Positions 21,018 through 28,730 of a stretch of 64,000 nucleotides of DNA are shown in pieces. The notes below the pieces were generated by a model. It did no database searches, had not been told where the DNA came from, and worked only from the letters and a program-made list of their open reading frames with translations. The DNA is from Streptomyces sp. R28. Its GTDB lineage: Bacteria; Actinomycetota; Actinomycetes; Streptomycetales; Streptomycetaceae. The DNA lies in contig NZ_CP163439.1 in assembly GCF_041052385.1 (NCBI RefSeq), forward strand, positions 1,612,001-1,676,000. The letters are read 5' to 3'. Numbering within the stretch: the first letter of the stretch is position 1; every line of letters starts with the position of its first letter. A program made the position numbers and the translations under genes.

Positions 21018-21080
21018 CGGTGGCCTCCGGTCGTTCCGTCGGGCGTGGCGGAGCCGATTATCACCGAAGCCGGCGCTCGG

Positions 21081-21119
21081 TCAGACGTGCAGGTCAGACG
21101 TGCAGGTCAGTCGTGCAGG
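21081..21119. repeat. Three 13-bp tandem repeats at the ArsR stop codon
   Basis: TCAGACGTGCAGG occurs twice (21081, 21094) and once with one change (21107). The third copy contains the stop codon of the ArsR gene on the minus strand. Confidence 0.8.
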
Positions 21120-21466
21120 GGCCGGTCGCTGAGCCGGTGGTCGGCCACGTTCAGCGCCTCGTCGACGAGGCGGCGCAGATGGGCGTCGCGCAGGGAGTAG
21201 ATCACCCGACGCCCCTCCTTGCGCGTGTTCACCAGCCCCGCGAGACGCAGCCGCGCCAGATGCTGGCTGACGGCGGGCCGCGCCGCGCCGCAGGCCTCGG
21301 TGAGCGTCGTGACGTCGGCCTCTCCTGCCGTCAGGGCATGCAGCAACGTGAGGCGGGTGCGGTCGCCGAGCAGGGCGAGGAGTTCGGCGGCGAGCGCGAA
21401 CTGTTCCTCGCCCGGGGTGCGCGGGTGCGCATCGAGTGCAGGTGATAGGTGCATGCGTGCGCTCAT
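21107..21466 (-). CDS. ArsR/SmtB-family metal-responsive repressor
   Basis: The 119-residue winged-helix protein has the recognition region ACGAARPAVSQHLARLRLAGLVNTRKEGRRVIYSL. Its alpha5 segment DAHLRRLVDEALNVADH resembles the nickel/cobalt sensor NmtR (DAH...DEA...H), but one of the histidines I recall there is replaced by Val, so metal specificity is uncertain. It is divergent from a cation-diffusion-facilitator gene that it very likely represses. The ATG at 21466 lies 6 nt after CATTAT (21478-21473) with no SD, suggesting a leaderless transcript. Confidence 0.9.
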   Translation of the reverse strand: MSARMHLSPALDAHPRTPGEEQFALAAELLALLGDRTRLTLLHALTAGEADVTTLTEACGAARPAVSQHLARLRLAGLVNTRKEGRRVIYSLRDAHLRRLVDEALNVADHRLSDRPLHD

Positions 21467-21528
21467 ACGCACATAATGGCGTCGTGGGCGGTCACGCGTC
21501 CACTCCCACGCACCTGAAGGGGATCGCT

Positions 21529-22620
21529 GTGAGCGACGGCCACTCGCACGGGCACCACGACCACCACGAGCAGGCACACGGACACGGACACGGACACCCG
21601 CACACGCAAGGGCACGGGCACAGCCATCCCCCGTCCCCCCTCCGCCACCGCCTCGCCCACCTCCTCAAACCCCACTCCCACGAGACGGCCGACAAGCTGG
21701 ACTCCGCCCTGGAGTCCTCGGCCCGCGGCATGCGCGCGCTGTGGGTGTCGCTGGCCGTGCTCGGGGGGACGGCGCTGGCTCAGGCGGTCGTGGTGGTCGC
21801 CTCCGGTTCGGTGGCACTGCTCGGCGACACGGTGCACAACACCGCGGACGCGCTGACCGCCGTACCGCTCGGGATCGCCTTCATGCTGGGCCGGCGCGCG
21901 GCGACGCGTCGCTTCACCTACGGCTACGGGCGGGCCGAGGACCTCGCGGGCATCGCCATCGTGCTGACGATCGCCGCGTCCGCGGCCTTCGCGGCGTGGA
22001 CGGCCGTCGACCGCCTCCTCGATCCGCGCCCCGTGGCACAGATACCGGCCGTCGCCGTGGCCGCGCTCGTCGGGTTCGCGGGCAACGAGTGGGTGGCCCG
22101 CTACCGGATCCGGGTCGGCCGGGCGATCGGCTCGGCCGCGCTCGTCGCGGACGGACTGCATGCCCGTACGGACGGATTCACCTCACTGGCCGTCCTGTTG
22201 AGCGCGGGTGGCGCGGCGCTGGGGTGGCAACTCGCGGACCCGATCGTGGGGTTGGCGATCACGGCCGCGATCGTGCTGGTGCTGCGGGACGCGGCGCGCG
22301 AGGTGTTCCGGCGGGTGATGGACGCCGTGGACCCGGCCCTCGTGGACCGGGCCGAGCAGGCGCTGCGAGAGGTCGCGGGCGTGCGTGAGGTGGGCGAGCT
22401 GCGGTTGCGCTGGATCGGCCACCGGCTGCGCGCCGAGGTGGCGGTCGTCGTGGACGGCGAGGCGACGGTACGGCAGGCGCACGCCATCGCCGTCGACGCC
22501 GAACACGCCCTGCTGCACGCCGTGCCCCGGCTCACCGCGGCCCTGGTGCACGCCGACCCCGCACCGGTGCCGGGCGAGGCGGATCCGCACCTGGCCCTCG
22601 CGCACCACACCGCGGCCTGA
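21529..22620 (+). CDS. Cation diffusion facilitator (metal efflux) with His-rich N-terminus
   Basis: The 363-residue CDF transporter begins with a ~35-residue His-rich segment (repeated HGH/HDHH) before the membrane domain. Six membrane helices (about 65-260) include the transport-site motifs GDTVHNTAD in TM2 and DGLHARTD in TM5, each with the His-x3-Asp pattern common in Zn/Co transporters. A cytoplasmic ferredoxin-like C-terminal domain follows. The GTG start at 21529 follows AAGGGG. It exports Zn(II), Co(II) or Ni(II) under control of the divergent ArsR protein. Confidence 0.92.
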   Translation: MSDGHSHGHHDHHEQAHGHGHGHPHTQGHGHSHPPSPLRHRLAHLLKPHSHETADKLDSALESSARGMRALWVSLAVLGGTALAQAVVVVASGSVALLGDTVHNTADALTAVPLGIAFMLGRRAATRRFTYGYGRAEDLAGIAIVLTIAASAAFAAWTAVDRLLDPRPVAQIPAVAVAALVGFAGNEWVARYRIRVGRAIGSAALVADGLHARTDGFTSLAVLLSAGGAALGWQLADPIVGLAITAAIVLVLRDAAREVFRRVMDAVDPALVDRAEQALREVAGVREVGELRLRWIGHRLRAEVAVVVDGEATVRQAHAIAVDAEHALLHAVPRLTAALVHADPAPVPGEADPHLALAHHTAA

Positions 22621-22622
22621 GC

Positions 22623-23180
22623 TCAGGCGACGCCGAGCCCCTCCAGTACGACCGCCCCCGGCAGCTGGGCGAACGCCTTGCCCGGCACCAGCAGTTTGCC
22701 GCGCCGGCGCCCGCTGCCGACCAGGACGTACGGGAGGTCGACGACGGCCGAGTCCACCAGCACCGGCCAGCCGTCGGGCAGTCCGATCGGAGTGATGCCG
22801 CCGTACTCCATGCCGGTCTCGCCGGTCGCCGTGTCCATCGAGGCGAACGACGCCTTGCGGGCGCCGAGTTGACGGCGCACGGCACCGTTCACGTCGACCC
22901 GGGTGGTGGACAGCACCACGCACGCGGCCAGCGTCGTCTCGCCGCCGCGCTTGCCCGCGACGACCACGCAGTTCGCGGACCGCTCGAGCAGTTCCTGCCC
23001 GTAGTGCTCCACGAAGACGGCGGTGTCGGCCCACTGCGGGTCGGTCTCGACGTAGACGATCTGGTCGGCGGGGACGCTGCCGATCCAGTGGCGTACGGCG
23101 TCGGCGACCGGGCGGGTGAGGTCGTCGAGGCAGTCGGGAGCGGGGGTGGCGTTGTCGAAGCGTCCGATGGGTGCGTCCAT
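22623..23180 (-). CDS. YbaK/EbsC-type aminoacyl-tRNA deacylase
   Basis: The 185-residue protein has the YbaK/ProX editing-domain fold: IVYVETDPQWADTAVFVEHYG, a CVVVAGKRGG core with the conserved Lys, KASFASMDTATGETGMEYGGITPIGLPDGWPVLVD and LLVPGKAFAQLPGAVV. Such proteins hydrolyse mischarged Cys-, Ala- or Pro-tRNA in trans. Convergent with the CDF gene; the two stop codons sit in a 14-bp perfect palindrome (22615-22628). Confidence 0.88.
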   Translation of the reverse strand: MDAPIGRFDNATPAPDCLDDLTRPVADAVRHWIGSVPADQIVYVETDPQWADTAVFVEHYGQELLERSANCVVVAGKRGGETTLAACVVLSTTRVDVNGAVRRQLGARKASFASMDTATGETGMEYGGITPIGLPDGWPVLVDSAVVDLPYVLVGSGRRRGKLLVPGKAFAQLPGAVVLEGLGVA

Positions 23181-23236
23181 GACCGCACGCTAACAGCACC
23201 GCGCGGGCCGTCGGCCGGGTATCCCGGGCGGGTATC

Positions 23237-23809
23237 TCAGCGGACGGGCGGCACCGACACCGCGAGCACCCACTCCGTCGGGACGTCGCCCCGATTGCCG
23301 TATGTGTGGGGGGCGTTGGCCTCGAAGGTGGCGCTCGCGCCGGCCGGGACGCGGTGCTCCGTGTCCTCGACGGTGAGGGTCAGCTCGCCCGCCGTGACAT
23401 GGACGATCTCGAAGGTGCCGGCGGGGTGCGGGTCCGAGCTGCTGCTCTCGCCCGGCATCAGCCGCCACTCCCACATCTCCAGCGGGCCCGGCGCCTCGGT
23501 GCCCGCGAGGAGCCTGCTGTAGCTGCCCGCGTCGGTGTGCCACAGCCGTACCACCTGGTCGGCCGAGACGACGCGTACCTTCGGGCCCTGCTCGTAGTCC
23601 AGCAAGGTGGTGATGCTGATCCCGAGCGCGTCGCCGATCTTGATCACCGTGCCGAGGCTCGGGTTGGTGCGTGCCTGCTCGATCTGGATGAGCATGCCGC
23701 GGCTGACGCCGGCCCTGGCCGCGAGCACGTCCAGGGTGAAGCCGCGCACCGCCCGCCAGTGCTTGACGTTGCGCGCCAGGGACTGGGTCAGCAGGTCGAG
23801 GTCCGCCAC
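23237..23809 (-). CDS. XRE-family regulator with C-terminal cupin domain
   Basis: The 190-residue protein has an N-terminal helix-turn-helix (about 10-66; TLDVLAARAGVSRGMLIQIEQARTNPSLGTVIKIGDALG) and a C-terminal cupin (about 110-185; GTFEIVHVTAGELTLTVEDTEHRVPAGASATFEANAPHTYGN). This architecture regulates small-molecule metabolism, often next to an exporter gene. It is divergent from an EamA transporter gene 124 bp away, its likely target. The start is GTG 23809, with a weak GGACGGA ribosome site. Confidence 0.9.
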   Translation of the reverse strand: MADLDLLTQSLARNVKHWRAVRGFTLDVLAARAGVSRGMLIQIEQARTNPSLGTVIKIGDALGISITTLLDYEQGPKVRVVSADQVVRLWHTDAGSYSRLLAGTEAPGPLEMWEWRLMPGESSSSDPHPAGTFEIVHVTAGELTLTVEDTEHRVPAGASATFEANAPHTYGNRGDVPTEWVLAVSVPPVR

Positions 23810-23932
23810 ATTCCGTCCATTGTCAGTCGCCCATCACTTTTCGGAGTCAAATATTCTGGATGACAGGGTTCAGTTCACTGCACTACGGTGGGATGGACCC
23901 CATCGTGCACCGAACTGTACTGCGAGGCACCC

Positions 23933-24790
23933 GTGACAGCACTCTTCGCCTTGGCCACCAGCCTGTTGTGGGGGCTGGCCGACTTCGGCGGCGGACTGCT
24001 GACCCGGCGCACCCCGGCGCTCACGGTGGTGGTCGTCTCGCAGGCGATCGCCGCTGCCGTGCTCGGCGTGATCGTGGTGGCCACCGGTGGCTGGAGCGAG
24101 GCCGGTGACCAGCTGTGGTTCGCGGTCGCCGCCGGCGTGGTGGGCCCGGTCGCCCTGCTCTGCTTCTACAAGGCGCTCGCGCTGGGCCCGATGGGAGTCG
24201 TCTCCCCGCTCGGCACCGTGGGAGTGGCGGTCCCGGTCGGTGTGGGCCTCTTCGTCGGTGAGCGGCCCGGCCTGATGCAGGTCGCGGGGATCGCGGTCGC
24301 CGTGCTCGGTGTCGTACTCGCGGGCGGACCGCAGCTGCGGGGCGCGCCGGTGCAGCGGCAGGCGATCCTGCTCACGCTGGTCGCGGCCTTCGGCTTCGGC
24401 ACGGTGTTCGCACTGATCGCGGAGGCGTCGACCACCATCACCGGCCTGTTCCTGGCGCTCTTCGTACAGCGCGTGGTCAACGTCGCGGCGGGCGGCCTCG
24501 CGCTGTACGTCTCCGTGCGGCGGGGCGGCGCCGCCCTTCCGGACGGCGGCTTCCCCTGGCGTTCACTGCCGGCGCTCGCCTTCGTCGGCCTCGCCGATGT
24601 CGCGGCGAACGGCACCTACGTGGTCGCCGCCCACCTCGGCCCGGTGACCGTGGCCGCCGTGCTGGCCTCGCTCTATCCGGTGGTGACCGCCCTGGCCGCG
24701 CGCGGCGTACTCAGGGAGCGGTTGCAGACGGTGCAGGCCGCGGGTGCGGGGCTCGCGCTGGTGGGCACCCTGCTGCTGGCGACCGGCTGA
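23933..24790 (+). CDS. EamA/DMT-family transporter
   Basis: The 285-residue protein has ten predicted membrane helices in two EamA repeats (about 1-135 and 150-285). Typical motifs are LGPMGVVSPLGTVGVAVPV and LGPVTVAAVLASLYPVVTALAARGVLRE. Likely an exporter of amino acids or small metabolites. The GTG start at 23933 follows GAGG and gives the conserved N-terminal helix. The neighbouring XRE-cupin regulator probably controls it. Confidence 0.9.
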   Translation: MTALFALATSLLWGLADFGGGLLTRRTPALTVVVVSQAIAAAVLGVIVVATGGWSEAGDQLWFAVAAGVVGPVALLCFYKALALGPMGVVSPLGTVGVAVPVGVGLFVGERPGLMQVAGIAVAVLGVVLAGGPQLRGAPVQRQAILLTLVAAFGFGTVFALIAEASTTITGLFLALFVQRVVNVAAGGLALYVSVRRGGAALPDGGFPWRSLPALAFVGLADVAANGTYVVAAHLGPVTVAAVLASLYPVVTALAARGVLRERLQTVQAAGAGLALVGTLLLATG

Positions 24791-24791
24791 C

Positions 24792-25622
24792 TCAGGACTC
24801 CGCGTCCACCTGAGCCAGTCGAGCAGCCGCCTCCCCGTCCAACGCGGCCAGTTTCGCCGCCGTCTCCTCGTCCAGCTCGGCCAGCGCCTGTAGCTGCTCG
24901 GGCGTGACACCGTCGGGGATCGGCACCGGCGCCGGGGTCCGCAACGGCGGCTGCCAGCCGTCGTCGGGCGTCCAGCGCCGTACGACACGGGCGGGCGCCC
25001 CCGCCACCACGGCGTGATCGGGCACTACGCCCCGGACCACCGCACCGGCCGCGACCACCACGTTCCGCCCGATCCGCGCGCCGGGCAGGATCACGGCCCC
25101 GGTGCCGATCCAGCACCCCGGGCCGATCTCGACCGGCTCCATGCGCGGCCACTGCTTGCCGATGGGCTCGTGCGGGTCGTCGTACGAGTGGTTCGTGGAC
25201 GTGACGTAGACGTACGGCCCGAAGTAGCAGTCGCTGCCGATGGTGACCGTCGTGTCGGCGATGACATGGCTGCCGCGGCCCAGCACGACGCCGTCCCCGA
25301 TGCGCAGGATCGGCTCCGGGCCGAGGTCGAGGTCGGGCATCAGACCGGCGGTCAGCGTCACCTGTTCGCCGACGATGCAGTGGGAGCCGAGGTGGATCCA
25401 GGGTTCGCCGAAGACCGTGCCGAGCGGGAAGGCGAGGCGGGTGGCTTCGCCGATCGAGCCGAAGTGGAATCGGCCGGGGTTCTCGGCGGTCACCGAACCC
25501 GTGCGCTGCGCCCAGGCCCAGCCCGCGTGGACGGCGCGCTGCGTGAGGCTGCGCCGCCAGGACGAGAACGTGTTCTTGCGCTTGAGCACCCGCTTACCGT
25601 ACTGAGCGTTCGGCTCCCTCAT
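24792..25622 (-). CDS. Hexapeptide-repeat acyltransferase (left-handed beta-helix)
   Basis: The 276-residue protein has hexapeptide repeats between ~65 and 205 (IHLGSHCIVGEQV, VVLGRGSHVIADTTVTIGSDCYFGPYV, CWIGTGAVILPGARIGRNVVVAAGAVV). The catalytic-type His lies in STNHSYDDP, and the ending HAVVAGAPARVVRRW is typical of the maltose/xenobiotic acetyltransferase group. The C-terminal ~45 residues are Ala/Glu/Leu-rich and may form a coiled coil. The acceptor is unknown. The start is taken at ATG 25622; an upstream GTG at 25652 is possible. Confidence 0.83.
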   Translation of the reverse strand: MREPNAQYGKRVLKRKNTFSSWRRSLTQRAVHAGWAWAQRTGSVTAENPGRFHFGSIGEATRLAFPLGTVFGEPWIHLGSHCIVGEQVTLTAGLMPDLDLGPEPILRIGDGVVLGRGSHVIADTTVTIGSDCYFGPYVYVTSTNHSYDDPHEPIGKQWPRMEPVEIGPGCWIGTGAVILPGARIGRNVVVAAGAVVRGVVPDHAVVAGAPARVVRRWTPDDGWQPPLRTPAPVPIPDGVTPEQLQALAELDEETAAKLAALDGEAAARLAQVDAES

Positions 25623-25699
25623 GCGGTCGAGGGCCTGTGATCTTCGCCCCACCGGGTGTCGTACGGTTCGTCTACTACGTCGGCGGCAAGGAGAGGGCG

Positions 25700-26230
25700 A
25701 TGACGCACAAGGCGCTGGTCATGGGTATCGGGGGCAGGGAACCGAAGATCGACGGGGAGGCTTTCGTGGCGCCGACGTCGTCGGTGATCGGCGACGTGAC
25801 GCTTCAGGCGGGGGCCAGTGTCTGGTACGGCGCGGTGGTGCGGGGTGACGTGGAGCGGATCTCCGTGGGGGCCCAGTCCAATATCCAGGACAACTGCACG
25901 CTGCATGCCGACCCCGGGTTCCCGGTGAGCATCGGGGAGAGGGTGTCGGTCGGTCACAACGCCGTCGTGCATGGGGCGACTGTCGGGGACGACTGCCTCA
26001 TCGGGATGGGGGCGACTGTGCTGAACGGTGCCGTGATCGGTGCCGGGTCTCTGGTGGCCGCGCAGGCGTTGGTGCCGCAGGGGATGCAGGTGCCGCCCGG
26101 GTCGCTGGTGGCGGGGGTGCCGGCGAAGGTCAGGCGGCCTCTGAGCGAGGAAGAGCAGCAGGGCGTCACACTCAACGGAACCATGTATGCCGAGTTGGCG
26201 AAGGCTCATCGGGAAGAGCACGGGGAGTAA
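25700..26230 (+). CDS. Gamma-class carbonic anhydrase family protein
   Basis: The 176-residue left-handed beta-helix protein has the three zinc-site histidines at His69 (NCTLHADPG), His86 and His91 (GHNAVVHG). These match the PaaY/YrdA/Cam group, and the conserved Arg/Gln of RGDVERISVGAQSNIQDN are present. It may hydrate CO2 or have a related activity; many close homologues are uncharacterised. The ATG follows GGAGAGGG. It is divergent from a second hexapeptide-repeat gene. Confidence 0.9.
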   Translation: MTHKALVMGIGGREPKIDGEAFVAPTSSVIGDVTLQAGASVWYGAVVRGDVERISVGAQSNIQDNCTLHADPGFPVSIGERVSVGHNAVVHGATVGDDCLIGMGATVLNGAVIGAGSLVAAQALVPQGMQVPPGSLVAGVPAKVRRPLSEEEQQGVTLNGTMYAELAKAHREEHGE

Positions 26231-26296
26231 GGCTGTGTGCGGTCTGCGGGCCGCATGTGGCTGGTCGCGCAGTTCCCCGCGCCCCTTGAGGGCGCC

Positions 26297-26941
26297 TCAG
26301 TCCCTGGCAGGAACAGGTTCCGGTTCCGGCTGTGCGGTCTGCGCCTTCTTGGCCTTGCGCTTGATGATCAGCATCGACGTGAGGCCGATCAGGACCGCTG
26401 CCACCAGGCCCAGCCACGAGAAGCGCTTCAGCCAGGACTCGGCGACCACTCCCACGTAGTAGATGACCGCGGTCGTGCCGCCCGCCCAGAGGATGCCGCC
26501 GAAGACGTTGGCGATCAGGAACTTCCAGTACGGCATCCGCAGGACGCCCGCGAGAGGGCCGGCGAAGATGCGCAGGAGGGCGACGAAGCGGCCGAAGAAG
26601 ACGGCCCACATGCCCCACTTCTGGAAGGAGCGCTCGGCGGTGGCGATGTGGCCCTCGCTGAAGTGCTTGGGGAATTTCCTGCCCAGCCAGGCAAGCAGCG
26701 GGCGGCCGCCCTTGCGGCCGATGGCGTAGCCGATGGAGTCGCCGATGATCGCGCCCGCGCTCGCGCAGGCGCCCAGCACGAAGGGGTTGATCTCACCGTG
26801 CTGTGAGGCGAGCAGCGCCGAGGAGACCAGGACGATCTCGCCGGGCAGCGGGATGCCCAGGCTCTCCAGACCGATGACCACGCCGACCAGCAGATAGATG
26901 GCGAGCGGTGGCACCGTTTCGAGCCATTCCTGGACGTGCAA
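26297..26941 (-). CDS. DedA-family membrane protein
   Basis: The 214-residue DedA/VTT membrane protein has ESLGIPLPGEIVLVSSALLA near the N-terminus, the central GDSIGYAIGRKGG and GRFVALLRIFAGPLAGVLRMPYWKFL motifs and a Lys/Pro-rich tail. DedA proteins act as phospholipid or undecaprenyl-phosphate flippases and affect membrane integrity. The start is a TTG with GGAGG about 8 nt upstream. It follows the carboxylesterase terminator and so is separately transcribed. Confidence 0.92.
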   Translation of the reverse strand: MHVQEWLETVPPLAIYLLVGVVIGLESLGIPLPGEIVLVSSALLASQHGEINPFVLGACASAGAIIGDSIGYAIGRKGGRPLLAWLGRKFPKHFSEGHIATAERSFQKWGMWAVFFGRFVALLRIFAGPLAGVLRMPYWKFLIANVFGGILWAGGTTAVIYYVGVVAESWLKRFSWLGLVAAVLIGLTSMLIIKRKAKKAQTAQPEPEPVPARD

Positions 26942-26974
26942 CGCCGCTTCCTCCCCTGTACTGGACCCTGAGTT

Positions 26975-27008
26975 CCCGGCGCACGCTCAGCTGTGAGCGT
27001 GCGCCGGG
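26975..27008 (-). terminator. Terminator of the carboxylesterase gene
   Basis: A perfect 15-bp GC-rich stem (26975-26989 with 26994-27008) has a GCTG loop, 5 nt past the esterase stop. Confidence 0.85.
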
Positions 27009-27013
27009 GAAGC

Positions 27014-28588
27014 CTACCCGTTCTGGGTGACGGTCCCGTTCTGTGTGACGGTCTCGGAGTCCCAGAGGTTGCACTGGTGCGCCCGGTGCACTGTGGTGCT
27101 CGGCACGTTCCCGCCGACGGACGTGGTGCGCAGCCTCAGCACAGCCCCCGGCCGGGTCGGCATCGCGGGCTGGCCGGCGGCACGCGGCACCCCGTCCCGG
27201 ACGAAGGAGCCCCAGTACTGGATCATCTGCCGCGCCAGCGTCCGCTGCTCGGCGTTCAGCGGTGACGGAAGGCCGAAGTGCTTGAAGAGGTACTGCACCT
27301 CGTTGACGTGGGTCGCGCCGAAGTCGAAGTCCGTGCCGAGGTTGCGCAGGGAGGCGAAGGGCGGGGAGGTGCGGTCGGCGAACTCGTACGCGTAGACCTT
27401 GCCGCGTCCGGCGAGCGTGCCGTCGAGGCGCAGGGCCGGGCAGGCGAAGCGCTGATCGCCCTGGGCCGTGGCGTACGCGATGGTCGGGGAGGGGTACGAC
27501 GACAGGGGGTAGCGTGCCAGCGCCTCGTCGCCGTAGTCCGTCCGCATGACGGTCGGGTACTGGTCGGCGGTGAGCGGGGTGCCGTTCAGATCGAACCGGC
27601 CGAAGGCGAACAACCGTCCCTCGTCCTGGTTGGCCCCGTTCATGACCGGCACACCGGCTGCGGCCCCCTGCGCGAACGCCTCCTCCGGCTGGCTCGGCAG
27701 GAAGGCGCCGCCGACCACCGGCGCCCAGTCGAAGCCGCTCTGGGCGGCCAGGATCTCGGCGGCCGGCTTGGCGCGCAGACAGGCCAGGTCGGCACAGCCC
27801 AGCTTCTGCGCGAAGGCGGCACCCTGCGCCACGGCCGACGCGTGCACACGCGCACCGCAGTCGCCGTACGCCCCGCTCTGGATGATCGCCGCCCGGAACA
27901 ACCCCTTCGCCTCGGGCGAGGCCAGCTGGGTGCAGACCGAGCGGCCGCCCGCCGACTCGCCCGCGATGGTCACGCGGCCCGGATCGCCGCCGAAACGGCC
28001 GATGTTGGCGCGCACCCAGCGCAGGGCGGCCTGCTGGTCGAGCATGCCGAAGTTGCCGGAGACCCCGTCGTGCGCCTCGCCGTCGAGGCCCGCCGTGGCG
28101 AGGAAGCCCATCGCCCCGAGGCGGTAGTTGACGGCCACGACGACGGTGCCGGTCTGCCGCGCGAAGGCGTCCGGGACGATGTCCTGGCCGGCTCCGGCGG
28201 TGAGGCCTCCGCCGTGGAACCAGACCAGTACGGCCCGGCGTGCGGCGCCTTCGGGGACGTACACATTGAGGTCGAGACAGTCCTCCGTGTGGCTGGGCTG
28301 CTCATAGCCCGGGTCCCAACTCGCGCCCTGCACACACTTGTTGCCGAAGTCTCCTGCCGTACGCACGCCTTGCCAGGGCCGGACCGGCCGCGGCTCCTTC
28401 CAACGAAGCTCTCCGACGGGCGGCTCGGCGTAGGGGATGCCGAGGAACTGCCGCCCCTCGGCGGTGGTTTCTCCTCTCACCCAGCCCGATCCGGTACGGA
28501 CGACAGGGGGGTCGGCGGCCTGCGCGGGTACGGGAGTGATGAGCGCGGCCGCGAGGGCCATCAGTGCGACGGACATACGACGTATCAC
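27014..28588 (-). CDS. Secreted type-B carboxylesterase
   Basis: The 524-residue carboxylesterase/lipase-family protein has a Sec signal peptide (about 1-24, ending PAQA-AD). The oxyanion-hole GGGL region is VWFHGGGLTAG, the nucleophile Ser is in GESAGG, and the catalytic His is in THVNEVQYLF. Cys pairs (CVQGAS/EDCLDL) suggest disulfides, consistent with an extracellular enzyme. It hydrolyses carboxylic esters; the substrate is unknown. The GTG start follows GGAGGTGG. The C-terminus ends with a doubled TVTQNG hexapeptide encoded by a short DNA duplication. Confidence 0.92.
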   Translation of the reverse strand: MIRRMSVALMALAAALITPVPAQAADPPVVRTGSGWVRGETTAEGRQFLGIPYAEPPVGELRWKEPRPVRPWQGVRTAGDFGNKCVQGASWDPGYEQPSHTEDCLDLNVYVPEGAARRAVLVWFHGGGLTAGAGQDIVPDAFARQTGTVVVAVNYRLGAMGFLATAGLDGEAHDGVSGNFGMLDQQAALRWVRANIGRFGGDPGRVTIAGESAGGRSVCTQLASPEAKGLFRAAIIQSGAYGDCGARVHASAVAQGAAFAQKLGCADLACLRAKPAAEILAAQSGFDWAPVVGGAFLPSQPEEAFAQGAAAGVPVMNGANQDEGRLFAFGRFDLNGTPLTADQYPTVMRTDYGDEALARYPLSSYPSPTIAYATAQGDQRFACPALRLDGTLAGRGKVYAYEFADRTSPPFASLRNLGTDFDFGATHVNEVQYLFKHFGLPSPLNAEQRTLARQMIQYWGSFVRDGVPRAAGQPAMPTRPGAVLRLRTTSVGGNVPSTTVHRAHQCNLWDSETVTQNGTVTQNG

Positions 28589-28692
28589 CGGTCCACCTCC
28601 AGCTGCTGCGTGCGGCGGGAAAACTAGGAGCGTCGGTGACTCGTGTCAATGAAGTGGACGGGAAACGGCCGATTGGCGCCAGGAGTCGAAGG

Positions 28693-28719
28693 AGGGGCCA
28701 CCCCGGCGGAGTGGCCCCT
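28693..28719 (-). terminator. Terminator of the sigma-like/ricin-domain gene
   Basis: A 9-bp stem AGGGGCCAC/GTGGCCCCT (28693-28701, 28711-28719) has a 9-nt loop, 11 nt beyond the stop codon of the upstream minus-strand gene. Confidence 0.65.
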
Positions 28720-28730
28720 GGGGTCCTTGA

